Positions 8,648-19,259 of a DNA stretch of 64,000 nt are shown here, in pieces (within the stretch, counting starts at the first letter, position 1; each line of letters opens with the position of its first letter). The stretch covers positions 1,798,001 through 1,862,000 of the forward strand of contig NZ_AP031572.1 in the NCBI RefSeq assembly GCF_040436315.1, written 5' to 3'. Position numbers and translations under genes: made by a program. This DNA is from Synechocystis sp. LKSZ1 (GTDB taxonomy: Bacteria > Cyanobacteriota > Cyanobacteriia > Cyanobacteriales > Microcystaceae). Below the pieces are notes generated by a model. The model worked only from the letters and a program-made list of their open reading frames with translations, had not been told where the DNA came from and did not search any database.

Positions 8648-11077
8648 CTAGAAGGGCCAGCGCCAATTCATGACTTCAGGTTTATCAATGCCATGCTCGT
8701 AGGCATAGTTAGTACAGTCAATTTGGGCATCTTTTAGTTGCTCCTTGATATGGGCGCCAGCCACCCGCAGTTGGGGCAGACGGTCGATCACATCAATGGC
8801 AATGCTAAAGCGGTCGATCTGGTTTTGAATGGCCAGATCCATGGGCGTATTGATATTGCCCTTTTCCTTATATCCCCGGACATGCAGATTTTTGTGATTG
8901 GTACGGCGGTAGGTCAGCCGATGAATCAGCCAGGGATAGGCATGAAAATTGAAAATAATTGGCTTATCTACGGTGAATAGGGAATCGAAGTCCCGGTCAC
9001 TCAGGCCATGGGGATGCTCTGATTCTGACTGCAACTTCATCAGGTCAATCACGTTGACAAAACGAATTTTGAGGTCAGGGAAATATTCTCGTAGCATAGC
9101 CGTGGCGGCCAGGGCCTCCTTGGTGGGAATATCTCCGGCACTGGCAATGACCACATCGGGTTCAACGCCCGCATCATTACTGGCCCATTCCCAAATATCA
9201 ACACCTTTGGTGCAATTGCGGATTGCCGCTGTCATGTCCTGGTATTGCAGGTGCAGTTGCTTATCACAGACGATGATGTTGATGTAGTTTTTGCTCTGGA
9301 GGCAATGGTCGGCGACAGAGAGCAGGGAATTGACATCAGGGGGCAAGTAAATCCGCACGACATCAGGGCTTTTATTAAGGATGACATCTAGAAAACCGGG
9401 GTCTTGGTGAGTAAAGCCATTGTGATCCTGCCGCCACACCGTCGAGGTCATCAGGATGTTGAGGGAAGAAATATCCGCCCGCCAGTTCAGATGACGACAA
9501 ATATCCAGCCATTTGGCGTGCTGGTTGACCATGGAGGTAATCACATGGGCAAAGGATTCGTAGGTGGCAAAAAAGCCGTGGCGGCCCGTCAGCAGGTAGG
9601 CCTCGAGCCAACCTTCCAGGGTATGTTCACTTAGCATTTCCATCACCCGACCGTCGGGGGAGAGTTCGCCGCCGTCGTGGTCTTCTTCAAAATACTCTGC
9701 TATCCAGAATTTCTTGCTGACTTCGTAAACCGCATGAAGTTTATTAGAACTATTTTCGTCTGGGCCAAAGACGCGGAAATTGGTCATGTTATCCCGCATC
9801 ACATCCCGTAGAAAAATGCCCAGGGGCGTGGTGTTGGGGGCCTCGATGATACCGGGTTTTTCTACTTCAATGCCGTACCGGCGAAAATCCGGCATTTTCA
9901 GGCCGCGCCGCAGGAGTCCGCCGTTGGCGTAGGGGGTAGAACCCAGGCGTTTATCCCCGCTGGGGGCCATGGCCTTGATTTCTGGTTTCAGGGTGCCGTT
10001 TTCATCAAACAGTTCCTCTGGTTTGTAGCTCCGCATCCAATGCTCTAGCTGATGGCGATGTTCGGGGTTTTCGTGCATCCCACCCATGGGAACCTGGTGG
10101 GCCCGCCAGAAGCCTTCCACTTTGTGATTATCAACGTAATCAGGGCCAGTCCAGCCCTTGGGAGTCCGCATCACGATCATCGGCCAACGGGGGCGAGTCG
10201 CCACACCCGTGCTCCGTGCTTCGGCCTGAATTTGGTGAATTTCCGAAATGCAATGGTCTAGCGTCGCAGCCATGGCTTGGTGCATGGATTCTGGCTCGGA
10301 ACCTTCGACAAAGTAGGGAGTATATCCATAGCCTTCAAAGAGGGCCTTTAATTCCTCGTGGCTGATGCGAGACAGAATGGTGGGGTTGTTAATCTTATAG
10401 CCGTTGAGGTGCAAGACCGGCAAAACGGCCCCATCCCGGATGGGATTGATGAATTTGTTGGAATGCCAGGAGGTAGCCAGGGGACCCGTTTCCGATTCTC
10501 CATCTCCGGCCAGGCCCACAACAATCAAATTAGGATTATCAAAGGCCGCGCCGTAGGCGTGGGAGAGACAATAGCCCAATTCTCCGCCTTCGTGGATCGA
10601 GCCGGGGGTTTCCGGGGTGCAATGACTACCAATACCGCCAGGAAAAGAAAACTGTTTGAAAAAGCGTTGCATGCCATCGGCATCTTCACTACATTCCGCA
10701 AAGAAACGGGAATAACTGCCCTCTAGGTAGCAAGGGCCGAGAAAACCAGGAGCCCCATGGCCCGGCCCCACCATGTAGAGCATATCCTGGTCAAATTTTT
10801 TGATAACGCGGTTGAGGTGGGTATAGAGAAAACTGATGCCAGGACTGGAACCCCAGTGCCCCAGGAGACGGTGCTTGATATGTTCTGGTTGGAGCGGTTC
10901 GCGTAGAAGGGGATTGTCGCGGAGATAGATCATGCCCGCGGCCAGGTAATTAGCGGCCCGCCAAAAGGCATGGAGATTTTTAAGTTCTTCTGGACTGAGG
11001 GGATTGCCGTTGACGGTGGCTCTAGCCGGGCCAAAAGCACTCAGGCTTGGGGTGGAGAGAGAAATTGAGGCAACCAT
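8648..11077 (-). CDS. xfp: Xylulose-5-phosphate/fructose-6-phosphate phosphoketolase
   Basis: The protein is 809 residues, the full length for the family. This thiamine-diphosphate enzyme cleaves xylulose-5-phosphate (and often fructose-6-phosphate) with phosphate into acetyl phosphate and a shorter sugar phosphate. Motifs seen are [31 protein letters not shown], the '[20 protein letters not shown]' region, [16 protein letters not shown] for the cofactor site, and RTPKGWTGP. The C-terminus ends in the typical NWRWPF. In cyanobacteria it gives a carbon-saving route to acetyl-CoA. It is transcribed alone; the leader is shared with the divergent TM2 gene (170 bp). Confidence 0.97.
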   Translation of the reverse strand: MVASISLSTPSLSAFGPARATVNGNPLSPEELKNLHAFWRAANYLAAGMIYLRDNPLLREPLQPEHIKHRLLGHWGSSPGISFLYTHLNRVIKKFDQDMLYMVGPGHGAPGFLGPCYLEGSYSRFFAECSEDADGMQRFFKQFSFPGGIGSHCTPETPGSIHEGGELGYCLSHAYGAAFDNPNLIVVGLAGDGESETGPLATSWHSNKFINPIRDGAVLPVLHLNGYKINNPTILSRISHEELKALFEGYGYTPYFVEGSEPESMHQAMAATLDHCISEIHQIQAEARSTGVATRPRWPMIVMRTPKGWTGPDYVDNHKVEGFWRAHQVPMGGMHENPEHRHQLEHWMRSYKPEELFDENGTLKPEIKAMAPSGDKRLGSTPYANGGLLRRGLKMPDFRRYGIEVEKPGIIEAPNTTPLGIFLRDVMRDNMTNFRVFGPDENSSNKLHAVYEVSKKFWIAEYFEEDHDGGELSPDGRVMEMLSEHTLEGWLEAYLLTGRHGFFATYESFAHVITSMVNQHAKWLDICRHLNWRADISSLNILMTSTVWRQDHNGFTHQDPGFLDVILNKSPDVVRIYLPPDVNSLLSVADHCLQSKNYINIIVCDKQLHLQYQDMTAAIRNCTKGVDIWEWASNDAGVEPDVVIASAGDIPTKEALAATAMLREYFPDLKIRFVNVIDLMKLQSESEHPHGLSDRDFDSLFTVDKPIIFNFHAYPWLIHRLTYRRTNHKNLHVRGYKEKGNINTPMDLAIQNQIDRFSIAIDVIDRLPQLRVAGAHIKEQLKDAQIDCTNYAYEHGIDKPEVMNWRWPF

Positions 11078-11246
11078 ACGAGGAGACTCCGATTGGGCGA
11101 AGGGGTCTCCTTAAGAATATAAGCAGGAAGTGATTAGAGGCCTTAAGCAATGGTTAACCTCTGGGGTAAACCCCTTGGCCAAGCCGCTCTGGCCCTGTCA
11201 CAATGGCCTAGGAACTGCTCTACCCTAACCCCTTTTTCACCCTGCC

Positions 11247-11642
11247 ATGGCCTTTTTTCAGCAATTGATGGCTCGACCCAAAAATCGTAAGCTGGCCATT
11301 GCCATTGCTTTGGGGTCTACCCTCCTGCCGGTTCCCATCGCCGGTATCCACAAGTTTTATCTTGGCCAGCCTCTCTGGGGGGCCATCTATTTTCTACTCT
11401 GGTACACGCCAATTCCCCGTATTGCCTGCGCCATTGATGCGGTCTGGTACTTGGTTCAGGGAGATAGCGAATTTGAGCGTCAATTTAATGCCCATCTACC
11501 AGGAGCCAATACGTCTGCCGGCACCTCGGTAGAAAGTCTGGCCCAGGCCCTGCGGGAATTAGAACAACTGCGGACGGAAGGCCTGGTGTCCGAGTACGAG
11601 TTTGAACAAAAGCGGCGACAATTGGTGGATCGTCTTGCCTAG
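11247..11642 (+). CDS. TM2-domain membrane protein with C-terminal SHOCT-like helix
   Basis: The protein is 131 residues. The N-terminal half has two hydrophobic segments around a short turn with GIHKFYLGQPLWGAIYFLLW, the TM2-domain signature (G-x-H-x-FYLG). The C-terminus, LAQALRELEQLRTEGLVSEYEFEQKRRQLVDRL, resembles a SHOCT motif (read here as separate short pieces: ELEQLRTEGLVSEYEFEQKR). The role of this family is unknown. The ATG follows a plausible leader, and the next gene starts 5 bp after its stop, so the two are very probably co-transcribed. Confidence 0.75.
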   Translation: MAFFQQLMARPKNRKLAIAIALGSTLLPVPIAGIHKFYLGQPLWGAIYFLLWYTPIPRIACAIDAVWYLVQGDSEFERQFNAHLPGANTSAGTSVESLAQALRELEQLRTEGLVSEYEFEQKRRQLVDRLA

Positions 11643-11647
11643 GGGCC

Positions 11648-12163
11648 ATGTTTAATCTCTCCCGTCAGGCCCTCAAGCGTCGTTTGACCAGTGACCCGCT
11701 GTATCGCTTTCAGTCCTTAGCGGAAGTGGCCCTGGCAGCAGAGTTGGGGGTGCGGATTGAAGCCAATCAGGCCACGGTGGACGACTGGTTACGCTTACCT
11801 GGATTATCCATCCACCAGGCCCGTAATTTAGTCGCCTTGGTCGATGCCGGGATGCAATTTCTCTGTCTAGAGGATGTGGCGGCGGCCCTCAGTCTGCCCC
11901 TCCCGCGGCTCCGTCCCCTGGCCCCGATTCTTGCCTTTACCTACCATGACCCCGACAGTTCCCTGGCTCCCGCCCTTTGCAATGTTAACGTTGCTACCCT
12001 AGAACAATTGCGCGCTATCCCCTTTATTGATCAAACTCTAGCGGAATTAATGATCAGTAACCGACAACAATACGGACAATTTCGTCATCTGGCGGATTTA
12101 CAGCAACGCCTTGGGCTAGAAACAACCTTGACTTCTCAACTAATGTACTATCTTCGCTTTTAG
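11648..12163 (+). CDS. Helix-hairpin-helix (ComEA-like) protein
   Basis: The protein is 171 residues. Two HhH-type units are visible: one near residues 35-75 (ANQATVDDWLRLPGLSIHQA) and one near 115-160 (NVNVATLEQLRAIPFIDQTL). The second matches the ComEA/T2SK pattern 'N-x-A-x-x-x-x-L-x-x-I-P-x-I' used in DNA binding or protein contact. There is no signal peptide or membrane segment, unlike secreted ComEA. The gene lies 5 bp after the TM2 gene. The DNA-binding role is inferred from the fold only. Confidence 0.7.
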   Translation: MFNLSRQALKRRLTSDPLYRFQSLAEVALAAELGVRIEANQATVDDWLRLPGLSIHQARNLVALVDAGMQFLCLEDVAAALSLPLPRLRPLAPILAFTYHDPDSSLAPALCNVNVATLEQLRAIPFIDQTLAELMISNRQQYGQFRHLADLQQRLGLETTLTSQLMYYLRF

Positions 12164-12295
12164 GGGGCTGAAAGCAGAGCGAAATATTTTCTTTTCCTTG
12201 GCCCTTGTAAAATATAAAAGTACGTAAAATAGCAAACTTGCAGGCGAACAAAGTAAGCTACAATGTTTTCCTGCTCTGTCCTAGGAAGAAAACTA

Positions 12296-12302
12296 AAGGA
12301 GG
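12296..12302 (+). promoter_or_regulatory. Strong ribosome binding site deciding the STAS gene start
   Basis: AAGGAGG is an almost complete match to the anti-Shine-Dalgarno. It sits 5 bases before the in-frame ATT at 12308, and no ATG, GTG or TTG in frame lies within the normal spacing. Confidence 0.6.
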
Positions 12303-12307
12303 CTATT

Positions 12308-12682
12308 ATTGCTGAGCCACTAAGCTTGACCGTGAGTTTGCGCGGCACTCGCGAGGTCAAGGATACCCACCAAACCTTTCGCTTAACGGGCCTGCTAGAC
12401 GCGTTTTCCGAGCCCACGTTTCGTAAAGTTGTCAGTGACCATATCACTGATGGCCCCAGCCATATTGTGCTTGATTTATCCAAAATTGATTTTCTTGATA
12501 GCTCTGGCCTAGGGGCCTTAGTTCAATTGGCCAAACAAGCTAAAAACCAACAGGGAAGCCTGCAAATTGTCACCAATTCTCGGGTAACCCAAACTGTCAA
12601 ACTGGTGAGATTAGAAAAATTTCTCCCCTTACACAACACCCTCGACGAAGCCATTGCGGCGGTAACGGCGGGTGAATCCTAG
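12308..12682 (+). CDS. STAS-domain anti-anti-sigma factor, probable ATT start
   Basis: The protein is about 124 residues from this start. It is a single STAS domain with the SpoIIAA-type switch region DFLDSSGLGALV, where one of the serines is normally phosphorylated by a partner kinase. 'VSLRGTREV' and 'FRLTGLLDAFSEPTFRKV' look like the cyanobacterial anti-sigma antagonist subfamily. The reading frame has an ATG at 12263, but that would place a strong Shine-Dalgarno, AAGGAGG at 12296-12302, inside the gene. Five bases after it is an in-frame ATT (12308) leading directly to AEPLSLTVSLRG, where homologues of this subfamily begin as I recall them. I therefore annotate ATT as the start. If wrong, the gene is 12263-12682. 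Confidence 0.8.
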   Translation: MAEPLSLTVSLRGTREVKDTHQTFRLTGLLDAFSEPTFRKVVSDHITDGPSHIVLDLSKIDFLDSSGLGALVQLAKQAKNQQGSLQIVTNSRVTQTVKLVRLEKFLPLHNTLDEAIAAVTAGES

Positions 12683-12751
12683 ATTGATGGGAGCATCTGT
12701 TCCTGACCAAGCCACGACGCTCAGCGTTTTGATAATCGGCCAATACCAACG

Positions 12752-13177
12752 ATGTTCCCTAGTAACCAGGCCTGGAGCCGTCTTTACTCCAATCCAGCGG
12801 CAATTTCCTTTGGGCGATTGTCTCCCGCCGCTCTAGCCTATCTCGGTGATGCCGTTTTTGAACTGTACGTCCGGGCTTCCTTGTTGTTGCCGCCCCGACG
12901 GATTGCGGACTATCATCAGCAAGTGGTCTCCCAGGTACGAGCCGAAAGTCAAGCCTTATTTCTAAAGTCCCTCGCAGCAGAACTCACAGACCAAGAACAG
13001 GATATTGTCCGTCGGGGACGAAATGCGGCGGGCTCTGGCCCCCGTCGCTTGGCCCCTGAACTTTATCAGCAGGCCACAGGTCTCGAAACCTTACTGGGCT
13101 ACCTCTATCTCCACAATCCAGAACGTCTGGAGGCCCTGCTGGCCCGTCTCCCCCTGCCCCCACTCTCTTCTTCCTAG
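12752..13177 (+). CDS. mrnC: Mini-ribonuclease 3
   Basis: The protein is 141 residues, the usual size. It is a standalone RNase III catalytic domain without the double-stranded RNA-binding domain. In Firmicutes it matures 23S rRNA ends, and cyanobacterial homologues are known. The motif [18 protein letters not shown] holds the acidic catalytic residues, and [13 protein letters not shown] and GYLYL fit the family. It lies directly upstream of rlmB (26 bp), so two genes for 23S rRNA handling are neighbours and probably co-transcribed. Confidence 0.9.
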   Translation: MFPSNQAWSRLYSNPAAISFGRLSPAALAYLGDAVFELYVRASLLLPPRRIADYHQQVVSQVRAESQALFLKSLAAELTDQEQDIVRRGRNAAGSGPRRLAPELYQQATGLETLLGYLYLHNPERLEALLARLPLPPLSSS

Positions 13178-13202
13178 TCCTTACGCTTCCTCGATCATCA
13201 CC

Positions 13203-14144
13203 ATGGATAACGCTTCCCAGGGCCCTAAGCCCCGCCGTAAACCCACCCGCCCCGTCGGCAAAGGCCCCAGAGCAAGCAGTGCTCGTTCCCTGCAACCGAT
13301 TAAAAAGTATCGGGGAGAGCCTAAAAAATTACCAGCGCCTCTAGCTCATCAATCGTTGCCTTCCCTGGATGAAACCGCGACGGCTGAGGAGGACAACGAT
13401 TTGATCTACGGTCGCCACGCAGTTCTAGCGGCCCTAGAAGCAGAACGGCAATTAAACCGGATTTGGGTCGTCTCCAATCTGATGTACGATGCTCGCTACC
13501 GCATCCAGTTAATGGCGGCCAAGGCCCGAGGCACGGTGATCGATGAAGTGAATAACCTCCGCCTTAACCAACTAACCCACGGCGCGAGTCATCAGGGAAT
13601 TGTCGCCCAGGTGGCCCCCTACCACTACCAAGACTTTGATGAATTAATTGCCCAGGCCAAGGCCCAGTGTGCCGACCCTGTATTGGTGATTATTGATAGC
13701 ATTACCGATCCCCACAACTTGGGGGCCATTATCCGCACCGCAGAGGCCTTTGGCGCTCAGGGCCTGATCCTGCCCCAGCGTCGTACCGTCGGAGTCACCT
13801 CAACCGTGATGAAAGTGGCGGCCGGGGCCCTGGAGCATTTTGCCATTGCACGGGTGGTTAACCTCAGTCGGGCCCTCGAAGATTTAAAAAAAGCGGGCTT
13901 TTGGATCTATGGCACCGCGGCGGGCCAGGGCCAATCCATCGAGCAGACCGACCTGCGCGGCCCAGTCGGTTTGGTGATCGGGTCTGAGGGAGAAGGGCTG
14001 AGTCTGTTAACCCAGCGTCACTGTGACCACCTCCTCTCGATTCCCCTGGCCGGCAAAACCCCCAGCCTCAATGCCTCGGTGGCTGCTGCCATTAGCCTCT
14101 ACGAAATCTTCCGCCAGCGCGGATTTCAGAAATTGCATCTGTGA
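13203..14144 (+). CDS. rlmB: 23S rRNA (guanosine-2'-O-)-methyltransferase, TrmH/SpoU family
   Basis: The protein is 313 residues. A basic, low-complexity N-terminus (about 65 residues) is followed by the substrate-binding L30-like domain ([16 protein letters not shown]) and the SPOUT knot with motif 1 [19 protein letters not shown], motif 2 [12 protein letters not shown] and motif 3 [20 protein letters not shown]. It methylates a 2'-OH in 23S rRNA (G2251 in E. coli). The frame is open upstream to 13005 but that part overlaps mrnC. The ATG at 13203 (MDNASQGPK) after the mrnC stop is the sensible start. Confidence 0.93.
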   Translation: MDNASQGPKPRRKPTRPVGKGPRASSARSLQPIKKYRGEPKKLPAPLAHQSLPSLDETATAEEDNDLIYGRHAVLAALEAERQLNRIWVVSNLMYDARYRIQLMAAKARGTVIDEVNNLRLNQLTHGASHQGIVAQVAPYHYQDFDELIAQAKAQCADPVLVIIDSITDPHNLGAIIRTAEAFGAQGLILPQRRTVGVTSTVMKVAAGALEHFAIARVVNLSRALEDLKKAGFWIYGTAAGQGQSIEQTDLRGPVGLVIGSEGEGLSLLTQRHCDHLLSIPLAGKTPSLNASVAAAISLYEIFRQRGFQKLHL

Positions 14145-14274
14145 ACTGTATCGCGTAAGACTACTTTCAGCCAGAATTCAGGCCTATAACTAAGTCAGAG
14201 TTTGCTAAATATTAAGAAATATTTCAAACTCAGGGTTAAAATAACACCGGCAATCGTAAATCTAGGCTAAATCC

Positions 14275-14553
14275 ATGAAAGAGCTTGTCTTGCAATTCCT
14301 GAATTTGTTGGGCCTGGCCCACTGGGTAGAAATCGTCACCACAACTCCCCGTTGTACCTACTACTTCGGCCCCTTCCTCAGTCGTGAAGAAGCTGAAACA
14401 GCTCAGCGGGGCTACCTAGAAGACCTCCAAGGAGAAGAAGCCCAGGGCATCGCGATCACGATTAAGCGCTGTAAACCACAGAATTTGACTATTTTTGAAC
14501 AGTCCCGAGAAGAACGCCTACAATTCCAGCGTTTGATGCCCATTGGTAGTTAG
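14275..14553 (+). CDS. DUF1816 domain protein
   Basis: The protein is 92 residues. HWVEIVTTTPRCTYYFGPF followed by an acidic helix and 'GYLEDLQGEEAQGIAITIKRC' matches the DUF1816 family, found in cyanobacteria and distantly like the CpcD/linker fold of phycobilisomes. The function is not known. The upstream 130 bp is AT-rich and probably holds its own promoter. It stands alone between rlmB and the oligopeptidase gene. Confidence 0.8.
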   Translation: MKELVLQFLNLLGLAHWVEIVTTTPRCTYYFGPFLSREEAETAQRGYLEDLQGEEAQGIAITIKRCKPQNLTIFEQSREERLQFQRLMPIGS

Positions 14554-14742
14554 TCGCCAAGTTTTATCTGGTTGACAGGGCCATCCTGGGGCCAAGTTGT
14601 CTCAAGGGGACTGAGATGGCTTGACCTAACCCAAGTCTTTTGTGGGTTTTGAGAAGGGCAGTTAGGAAAGCTAGAAGGCTCCAACCTCTCTAGCAAAGCT
14701 TTTACAATGGTTAACGGTATTTATTCTTCGTTAACGTAACCT

Positions 14743-16812
14743 ATGACCTCTCCTCTCCTCCGTGGCCAGGGACTCCCACCTTTTTCCGAGATTTCGATCG
14801 ATACCATTGTGCCGGCCATGACGGAACTGCTGCAAAGTCTAGAGCAAGACCTGAGCCAACTGGAAGCTCAGCTCACCCCAACTTGGTCAGGGCTGGTGGA
14901 ACCCCTGACGGCCCTGGAGGAGCGCCTCACCTGGAGTTGGGGCATTATTGGGCATCTGATGGGGGTTCAAAATAGCCCGGAACTGCGCCAGGCCTACGAG
15001 GCAATTCAGCCCCAAGTCATTCAGTTTTCTAACCGTTTGGGCCAGAGCCAGGCCCTGTACCAAGGCTTTAAGGCCCTGCGGCAGAGTCCTGACTGGTCAA
15101 CCCTAGAACCCGCCCAGCAGCGCATTGTCGAAAGTAATCTGCGGGAAGCCGAACTCGCTGGGGTTGGTTTAAGCGGCGAAAAACGAGAACGCTTCAACGC
15201 AATTCAACTGGAATTGGGAGAATTATCTACCCAATTTTCCAATCATCTCCTGGATGCCACCAAGGCCTTTAGCCTCACCCTGACAACCCCGGAAGAAGTA
15301 GCGGGCTTACCCCCCAGTTTGTTGGCCTTTGCGGCCCAAACCGCCCGTAGCCAGGGCCAAGAGACGGCAACGCCTGAAGCCGGGCCTTGGGTGATTACGC
15401 TGGATTACCCCAGCTATTTACCCTTTATGAAGTACAGTGAGCGGCGTGACCTGCGAGAACAGCTTTATCGGGCCTTTGTCCGTCGCGCTTCCGAGGGAGA
15501 GTGGGATAATCAACCCCTGATCGAAAAAATCCTGGCCCTGCGCCTAGAGCAAGCCCAACTCCTCGGGTACTCGACCTATGCCGAACTCAGTCTATCCCGC
15601 AAAATGGCTCCTAGTGTGGAAGCGGTGGAAACCCTCCTAGAAGAACTGCGCCAGGCCAGCTACGATGCGGCGCAACAAGAACTAGACCAACTCAAGGCCT
15701 TTGCAAACCTGGAAGATCTCAAACACTGGGATGTGGCTTTCTGGTCGGAACGTCAGCGGGAAGCCCTCTTTGACCTTAATAGTGAGGCCCTGCGGCCCTA
15801 TTTTCCCTTACCCCAAGTATTAACCGGCCTATTTCAACTGGCCGAACGACTTTTTGACGTGACGATTACCGCCGCCGATGGTCAGGCCCCTGTTTGGCAC
15901 ACGGATGTGCGCTATTTCCAGGTCAGTAATTCCCAACAAGAACCCCTTGCCTACTTCTACCTCGACCCCTACAGTCGGCCCGCGGAAAAACGGGGCGGGG
16001 CCTGGATGGATATTTGTATCAATCGGGCCAAGCTCCAAAAAGAGGGCCAGCCGATGCTACGCTTACCCGTTGCCTACCTCGTCTGCAACCAAACGCCGCC
16101 CGTGGATGACCAGCCCAGTCTGATGACCTTCGATGAAGTGACCACCCTCTTCCATGAGTTTGGCCATGGCATTCACCACATGCTGACCCAGGTGGACTAT
16201 ACTGGCGCGGCAGGGATTAATAATGTGGAATGGGATGCGGTGGAGTTGCCCAGTCAGTTTATGGAAAATTGGTGCTATGACCAGGCGACCCTCCTGGGCA
16301 TGGCACAGCATTGGCAGACGGGGAAACCTTTGCCCGAAACAGAATACCAGAAACTCTTAGCGGCCCGGAACTATATGACGGGCTCGGCCATGCTCCGCCA
16401 GATTCATCTGAGTTTATTAGATCTCGAACTACACCATCGTTACCGGCCCGATGGCTCGGAAACCATCCGCGAGATGCGTGACCGCCTGGCGAAAACCACC
16501 CTGATTCTGGCCCCACTACCCGAGGATGCCTTCCTTTGTTCCTTTGGCCATATCTTTGCGGGAGGATACGCGGCCGGCTACTACAGTTACAAATGGGCGG
16601 AAGTGCTGAGTGCTGATGCCTTTGCCGCCTTTGAAGAGGCAGGTTTAGAGGATGAGTCCGCCGTCCAGACCGTTGGCCAACGCTTCCGGGATACGGTCTT
16701 GGCCCTGGGAGGTAGTTTGCACCCGCTGGAGATTTTCCGTCGTTTCCGGGGCCGCGAACCTCAAACGGAGGCCCTCCTGCGGCACAATGGCCTGCTGCCC
16801 CAAGCGGTCTAG
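14743..16812 (+). CDS. prlC: M3-family oligopeptidase A-like metallopeptidase
   Basis: The protein is 689 residues, the normal size for oligopeptidase A/PrlC. It is a cytoplasmic zinc peptidase that clears short peptides, including cleaved signal peptides. The zinc site is FHEFGHGIHHML with His471, Glu472 and His475, and the third ligand glutamate is in NNVEWDAVELPSQFMENW, about 27 residues on. The substrate-site GYAAGYYSYKWAEVLSAD near the C-terminus is also conserved. It appears monocistronic. Confidence 0.94.
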   Translation: MTSPLLRGQGLPPFSEISIDTIVPAMTELLQSLEQDLSQLEAQLTPTWSGLVEPLTALEERLTWSWGIIGHLMGVQNSPELRQAYEAIQPQVIQFSNRLGQSQALYQGFKALRQSPDWSTLEPAQQRIVESNLREAELAGVGLSGEKRERFNAIQLELGELSTQFSNHLLDATKAFSLTLTTPEEVAGLPPSLLAFAAQTARSQGQETATPEAGPWVITLDYPSYLPFMKYSERRDLREQLYRAFVRRASEGEWDNQPLIEKILALRLEQAQLLGYSTYAELSLSRKMAPSVEAVETLLEELRQASYDAAQQELDQLKAFANLEDLKHWDVAFWSERQREALFDLNSEALRPYFPLPQVLTGLFQLAERLFDVTITAADGQAPVWHTDVRYFQVSNSQQEPLAYFYLDPYSRPAEKRGGAWMDICINRAKLQKEGQPMLRLPVAYLVCNQTPPVDDQPSLMTFDEVTTLFHEFGHGIHHMLTQVDYTGAAGINNVEWDAVELPSQFMENWCYDQATLLGMAQHWQTGKPLPETEYQKLLAARNYMTGSAMLRQIHLSLLDLELHHRYRPDGSETIREMRDRLAKTTLILAPLPEDAFLCSFGHIFAGGYAAGYYSYKWAEVLSADAFAAFEEAGLEDESAVQTVGQRFRDTVLALGGSLHPLEIFRRFRGREPQTEALLRHNGLLPQAV

Positions 16813-16991
16813 GTCATAGTACTGGTCTCCAAAAGAAGAATAGGCCCCTGAAGTTCTCGCCAGAAATAGGCTGTCAAGGGAAAGGGAACTAAATTTTCCA
16901 AATCTTTTCCAGTCAGCCTTTTGGGACGATATCCATCCGTAAAAGACCAGTACTAGCAACAGCAAAGACCTTACCGTTATAGAGGCCATTT

Positions 16992-17357
16992 ATGGAATTC
17001 ATCGAACTAGCAGAGCAATTACTCCATCAAGTGGCCCTTGTTGCTAAGGTGATTTTAGAATTTCTAGCCGTTCTGATTACGTTAATCGCCTCTATCAATG
17101 CCCTTAAACTATTGTTAACGGCCAATCGTAAAATCTCTAAGGCCAAATTGACGGCGGATCTGCGTTTAGATCTAGCCCGTTCCTTAGCGCTGTCGTTGGA
17201 ATTTCTTCTCGGAGCAGATATTGTCGGCACAGCAGTTTCCCCTGATTGGAATGCCCTGGGGCAATTAGCAGCAGTCGCTGTCATTCGTACTTTTTTAAAT
17301 TACTTTTTGGCAAAGGAAGTCAAAGAATTACAGACGGAACATTTGCCAGAATCGTAA
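16992..17357 (+). CDS. DUF1622 family membrane protein
   Basis: The protein is 121 residues with three hydrophobic segments (about 15-42, 65-80 and 85-105). The pattern 'LARSLALSLEFLLGADIVGTAV' followed by 'LGQLAAVAVIRTFLNYFLAKEV' fits the DUF1622 integral membrane family. The function is unknown. The ATG lies shortly after an A-rich spacer, and the upstream gene ends 180 bp before. Confidence 0.85.
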   Translation: MEFIELAEQLLHQVALVAKVILEFLAVLITLIASINALKLLLTANRKISKAKLTADLRLDLARSLALSLEFLLGADIVGTAVSPDWNALGQLAAVAVIRTFLNYFLAKEVKELQTEHLPES

Positions 17358-17491
17358 TAGCGATCAAGAGGCTAGGTGATAGGCTGCTCCTGTTGTCTCA
17401 CCCACAGGGCCTTATTGAGCGATCCCCCAGGGCCCGTAAGCGATGACGTCCCAGAGGCCCTAGACTAGGAAAGGTTTTACTCACGCTTGCC

Positions 17492-17737
17492 ATGGATGCC
17501 TTTAGCCCCCTTCCCCCCGACTGGATCCAGTCAGCGACCCACGCCTATCGCTTCTGCTGTCCCCGTTGCCAGGCCTCGGCCAAGCAGGCCCAACAGGCCT
17601 GGATTAACCGCCGTTCCCCAGTAATTACGGAAGAGTATCGCCGCAAATGGCAAGAATTTTATCAGTGTGAATGTGGTCAAAGCTGGTGGGCCTGGAGTAG
17701 CGACCGCCCCGCTCCACCCGAGCCCTGCCAGGAATAA
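17492..17737 (+). CDS. Zinc-ribbon-like small protein
   Basis: The protein is 81 residues. Two cysteine pairs, CCPRC near residue 24 and CEC near residue 65, frame a Trp-rich C-terminus (GQSWWAWSS), suggesting a four-cysteine zinc-binding fold. I cannot assign a named family. It lies 71 bp before accC on the same strand and may be co-transcribed with it. Confidence 0.6.
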   Translation: MDAFSPLPPDWIQSATHAYRFCCPRCQASAKQAQQAWINRRSPVITEEYRRKWQEFYQCECGQSWWAWSSDRPAPPEPCQE

Positions 17738-17807
17738 CCGTTGTTCAACAAAACCGGATATTCTACATAGAGAACTCTTTGATCATTCTTTAACGTTCGT
17801 GGAGCCA

Positions 17808-19163
17808 ATGCAATTTAATAAAATCCTAATTGCCAATCGGGGAGAAATCGCCCTACGCATCCTACACAGTTGCGAAGAACTCGGCATCTCTACCGTGGCA
17901 GTTCACTCCACTATCGACCGCCAGGCCCTGCATGTCCAACTGGCCGATGAAAGTGTCTGCATTGGCCCACCGCCTAGTGGCAAAAGCTACCTCAACATTC
18001 CCAACATTATCGCGGCGGCCCTGACCCGCAATGCCACCGCTATTCACCCCGGTTACGGATTTTTAGCAGAAAATGCCCGCTTTGCTGAAATTTGCGCTGA
18101 CCACCAGTTGACCTTTATTGGCCCTTCCCCCGAAGCCATTCGGGCCATGGGAGATAAATCCACCGCCAAAAAAACCATGCAACGGGCTGGCGTTCCCACC
18201 ATTCCCGGTAGTCCGGGCCTGATCGATAGTGAAGGAGAGGCCCTACGCATTGCCGCCGAGATTGGCTATCCCGTGATCATTAAGGCCACAGCGGGGGGCG
18301 GCGGCCGGGGGATGCGTTTGGTGCGTCAAGAAAGTGAGTTTTTGCGACTGTTCCAAGCGGCCCAGGGAGAAGCCGAAGCGGCCTTTGGGAATCCGGGGGT
18401 TTATCTCGAAAAATTTATTGAAAAACCCCGCCATATTGAGTTTCAAATCCTCGCAGACAGCTACGGCAACGTCGTCCACCTGGGAGAACGGGATTGTTCG
18501 ATCCAGCGTCGTCACCAAAAACTGCTAGAAGAGGCCCCGAGCCCCTTCCTCACGCCCCAACTCCGCAAAAAAATGGGAGAGGCGGCGATTAAGGCGGCCA
18601 AATCAATTAAGTATGTCGGGGCCGGTACTGTTGAATTCCTGGTGGATGCCTCCGGGGCCTTCTACTTTATGGAGATGAATACCCGCATTCAAGTGGAACA
18701 TCCCGTCACAGAAATGATCACCGGGCTAGATTTAATTAGCGAGCAAATCCGCATTGCCCAGGGGGACAAACTACGCTTCAACCAGTCCCAAATACATTTT
18801 TCTGGTCATGCCATCGAATGCCGCATTAATGCTGAAGACCCCGATCAAAACTTCCGGCCTCATCCCGGCAAGATCAGTGGTTATCTGCCCCCTGGCGGCC
18901 CTGGGGTTCGTATCGACTCCCACGTTTATACCGACTACGAAATTCCACCTTACTATGATTCGCTGATCGGCAAACTGATTGTTTGGGGTAGTGACCGAGA
19001 AATGGCTATTAAAAGGATGCAACGGGCCTTAAGGGAATGTGCCATTACGGGTATTCCCACCACCATTAATTTTCATCAACGGATTTTACAAACCCCAGCC
19101 TTTCTTAAAGGGGATGTTTATACTAATTTCATTGAAGAACATTTAATGAATAACCCCAAATAG
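17808..19163 (+). CDS. accC: Acetyl-CoA carboxylase, biotin carboxylase subunit
   Basis: The protein is 451 residues, the normal length. AccC carboxylates biotin on the carrier protein with ATP and bicarbonate in the first step of fatty acid synthesis. It starts [18 protein letters not shown]. The ATP-grasp glycine loop is [14 protein letters not shown], the catalytic region is '[20 protein letters not shown]', and [12 protein letters not shown] is also conserved. The frame is open up to 17667 but that part overlaps the preceding gene; the ATG at 17808 has GGAG just upstream. accB is not adjacent. Confidence 0.96.
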   Translation: MQFNKILIANRGEIALRILHSCEELGISTVAVHSTIDRQALHVQLADESVCIGPPPSGKSYLNIPNIIAAALTRNATAIHPGYGFLAENARFAEICADHQLTFIGPSPEAIRAMGDKSTAKKTMQRAGVPTIPGSPGLIDSEGEALRIAAEIGYPVIIKATAGGGGRGMRLVRQESEFLRLFQAAQGEAEAAFGNPGVYLEKFIEKPRHIEFQILADSYGNVVHLGERDCSIQRRHQKLLEEAPSPFLTPQLRKKMGEAAIKAAKSIKYVGAGTVEFLVDASGAFYFMEMNTRIQVEHPVTEMITGLDLISEQIRIAQGDKLRFNQSQIHFSGHAIECRINAEDPDQNFRPHPGKISGYLPPGGPGVRIDSHVYTDYEIPPYYDSLIGKLIVWGSDREMAIKRMQRALRECAITGIPTTINFHQRILQTPAFLKGDVYTNFIEEHLMNNPK

Positions 19164-19259
19164 GCCCCATGATTGGTTAGTTTTGGTGTTCTGAACCGCA
19201 AGCTGGTACCCGCAAGGTTAAAATTGTTAAGAAACATGAAGTATCCTTCTTAACAAGCC

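Noticed and set aside
13005-13202. N-terminal extension of RlmB
   Set aside because: It lies inside mrnC in another frame and gives a sequence unlike the family. The ATG at 13203 is just after the mrnC stop.
16645-16989. A 114-codon minus-strand ORF with a signal-peptide-like start between the oligopeptidase and the DUF1622 gene
   Set aside because: Most of it is antisense to the oligopeptidase C-terminus. The hydrophobic start is short and there is no RBS-like sequence worth noting.
17667-17807. N-terminal extension of AccC
   Set aside because: It overlaps the zinc-ribbon-like gene. AccC proteins begin at [15 protein letters not shown], which is the ATG at 17808.
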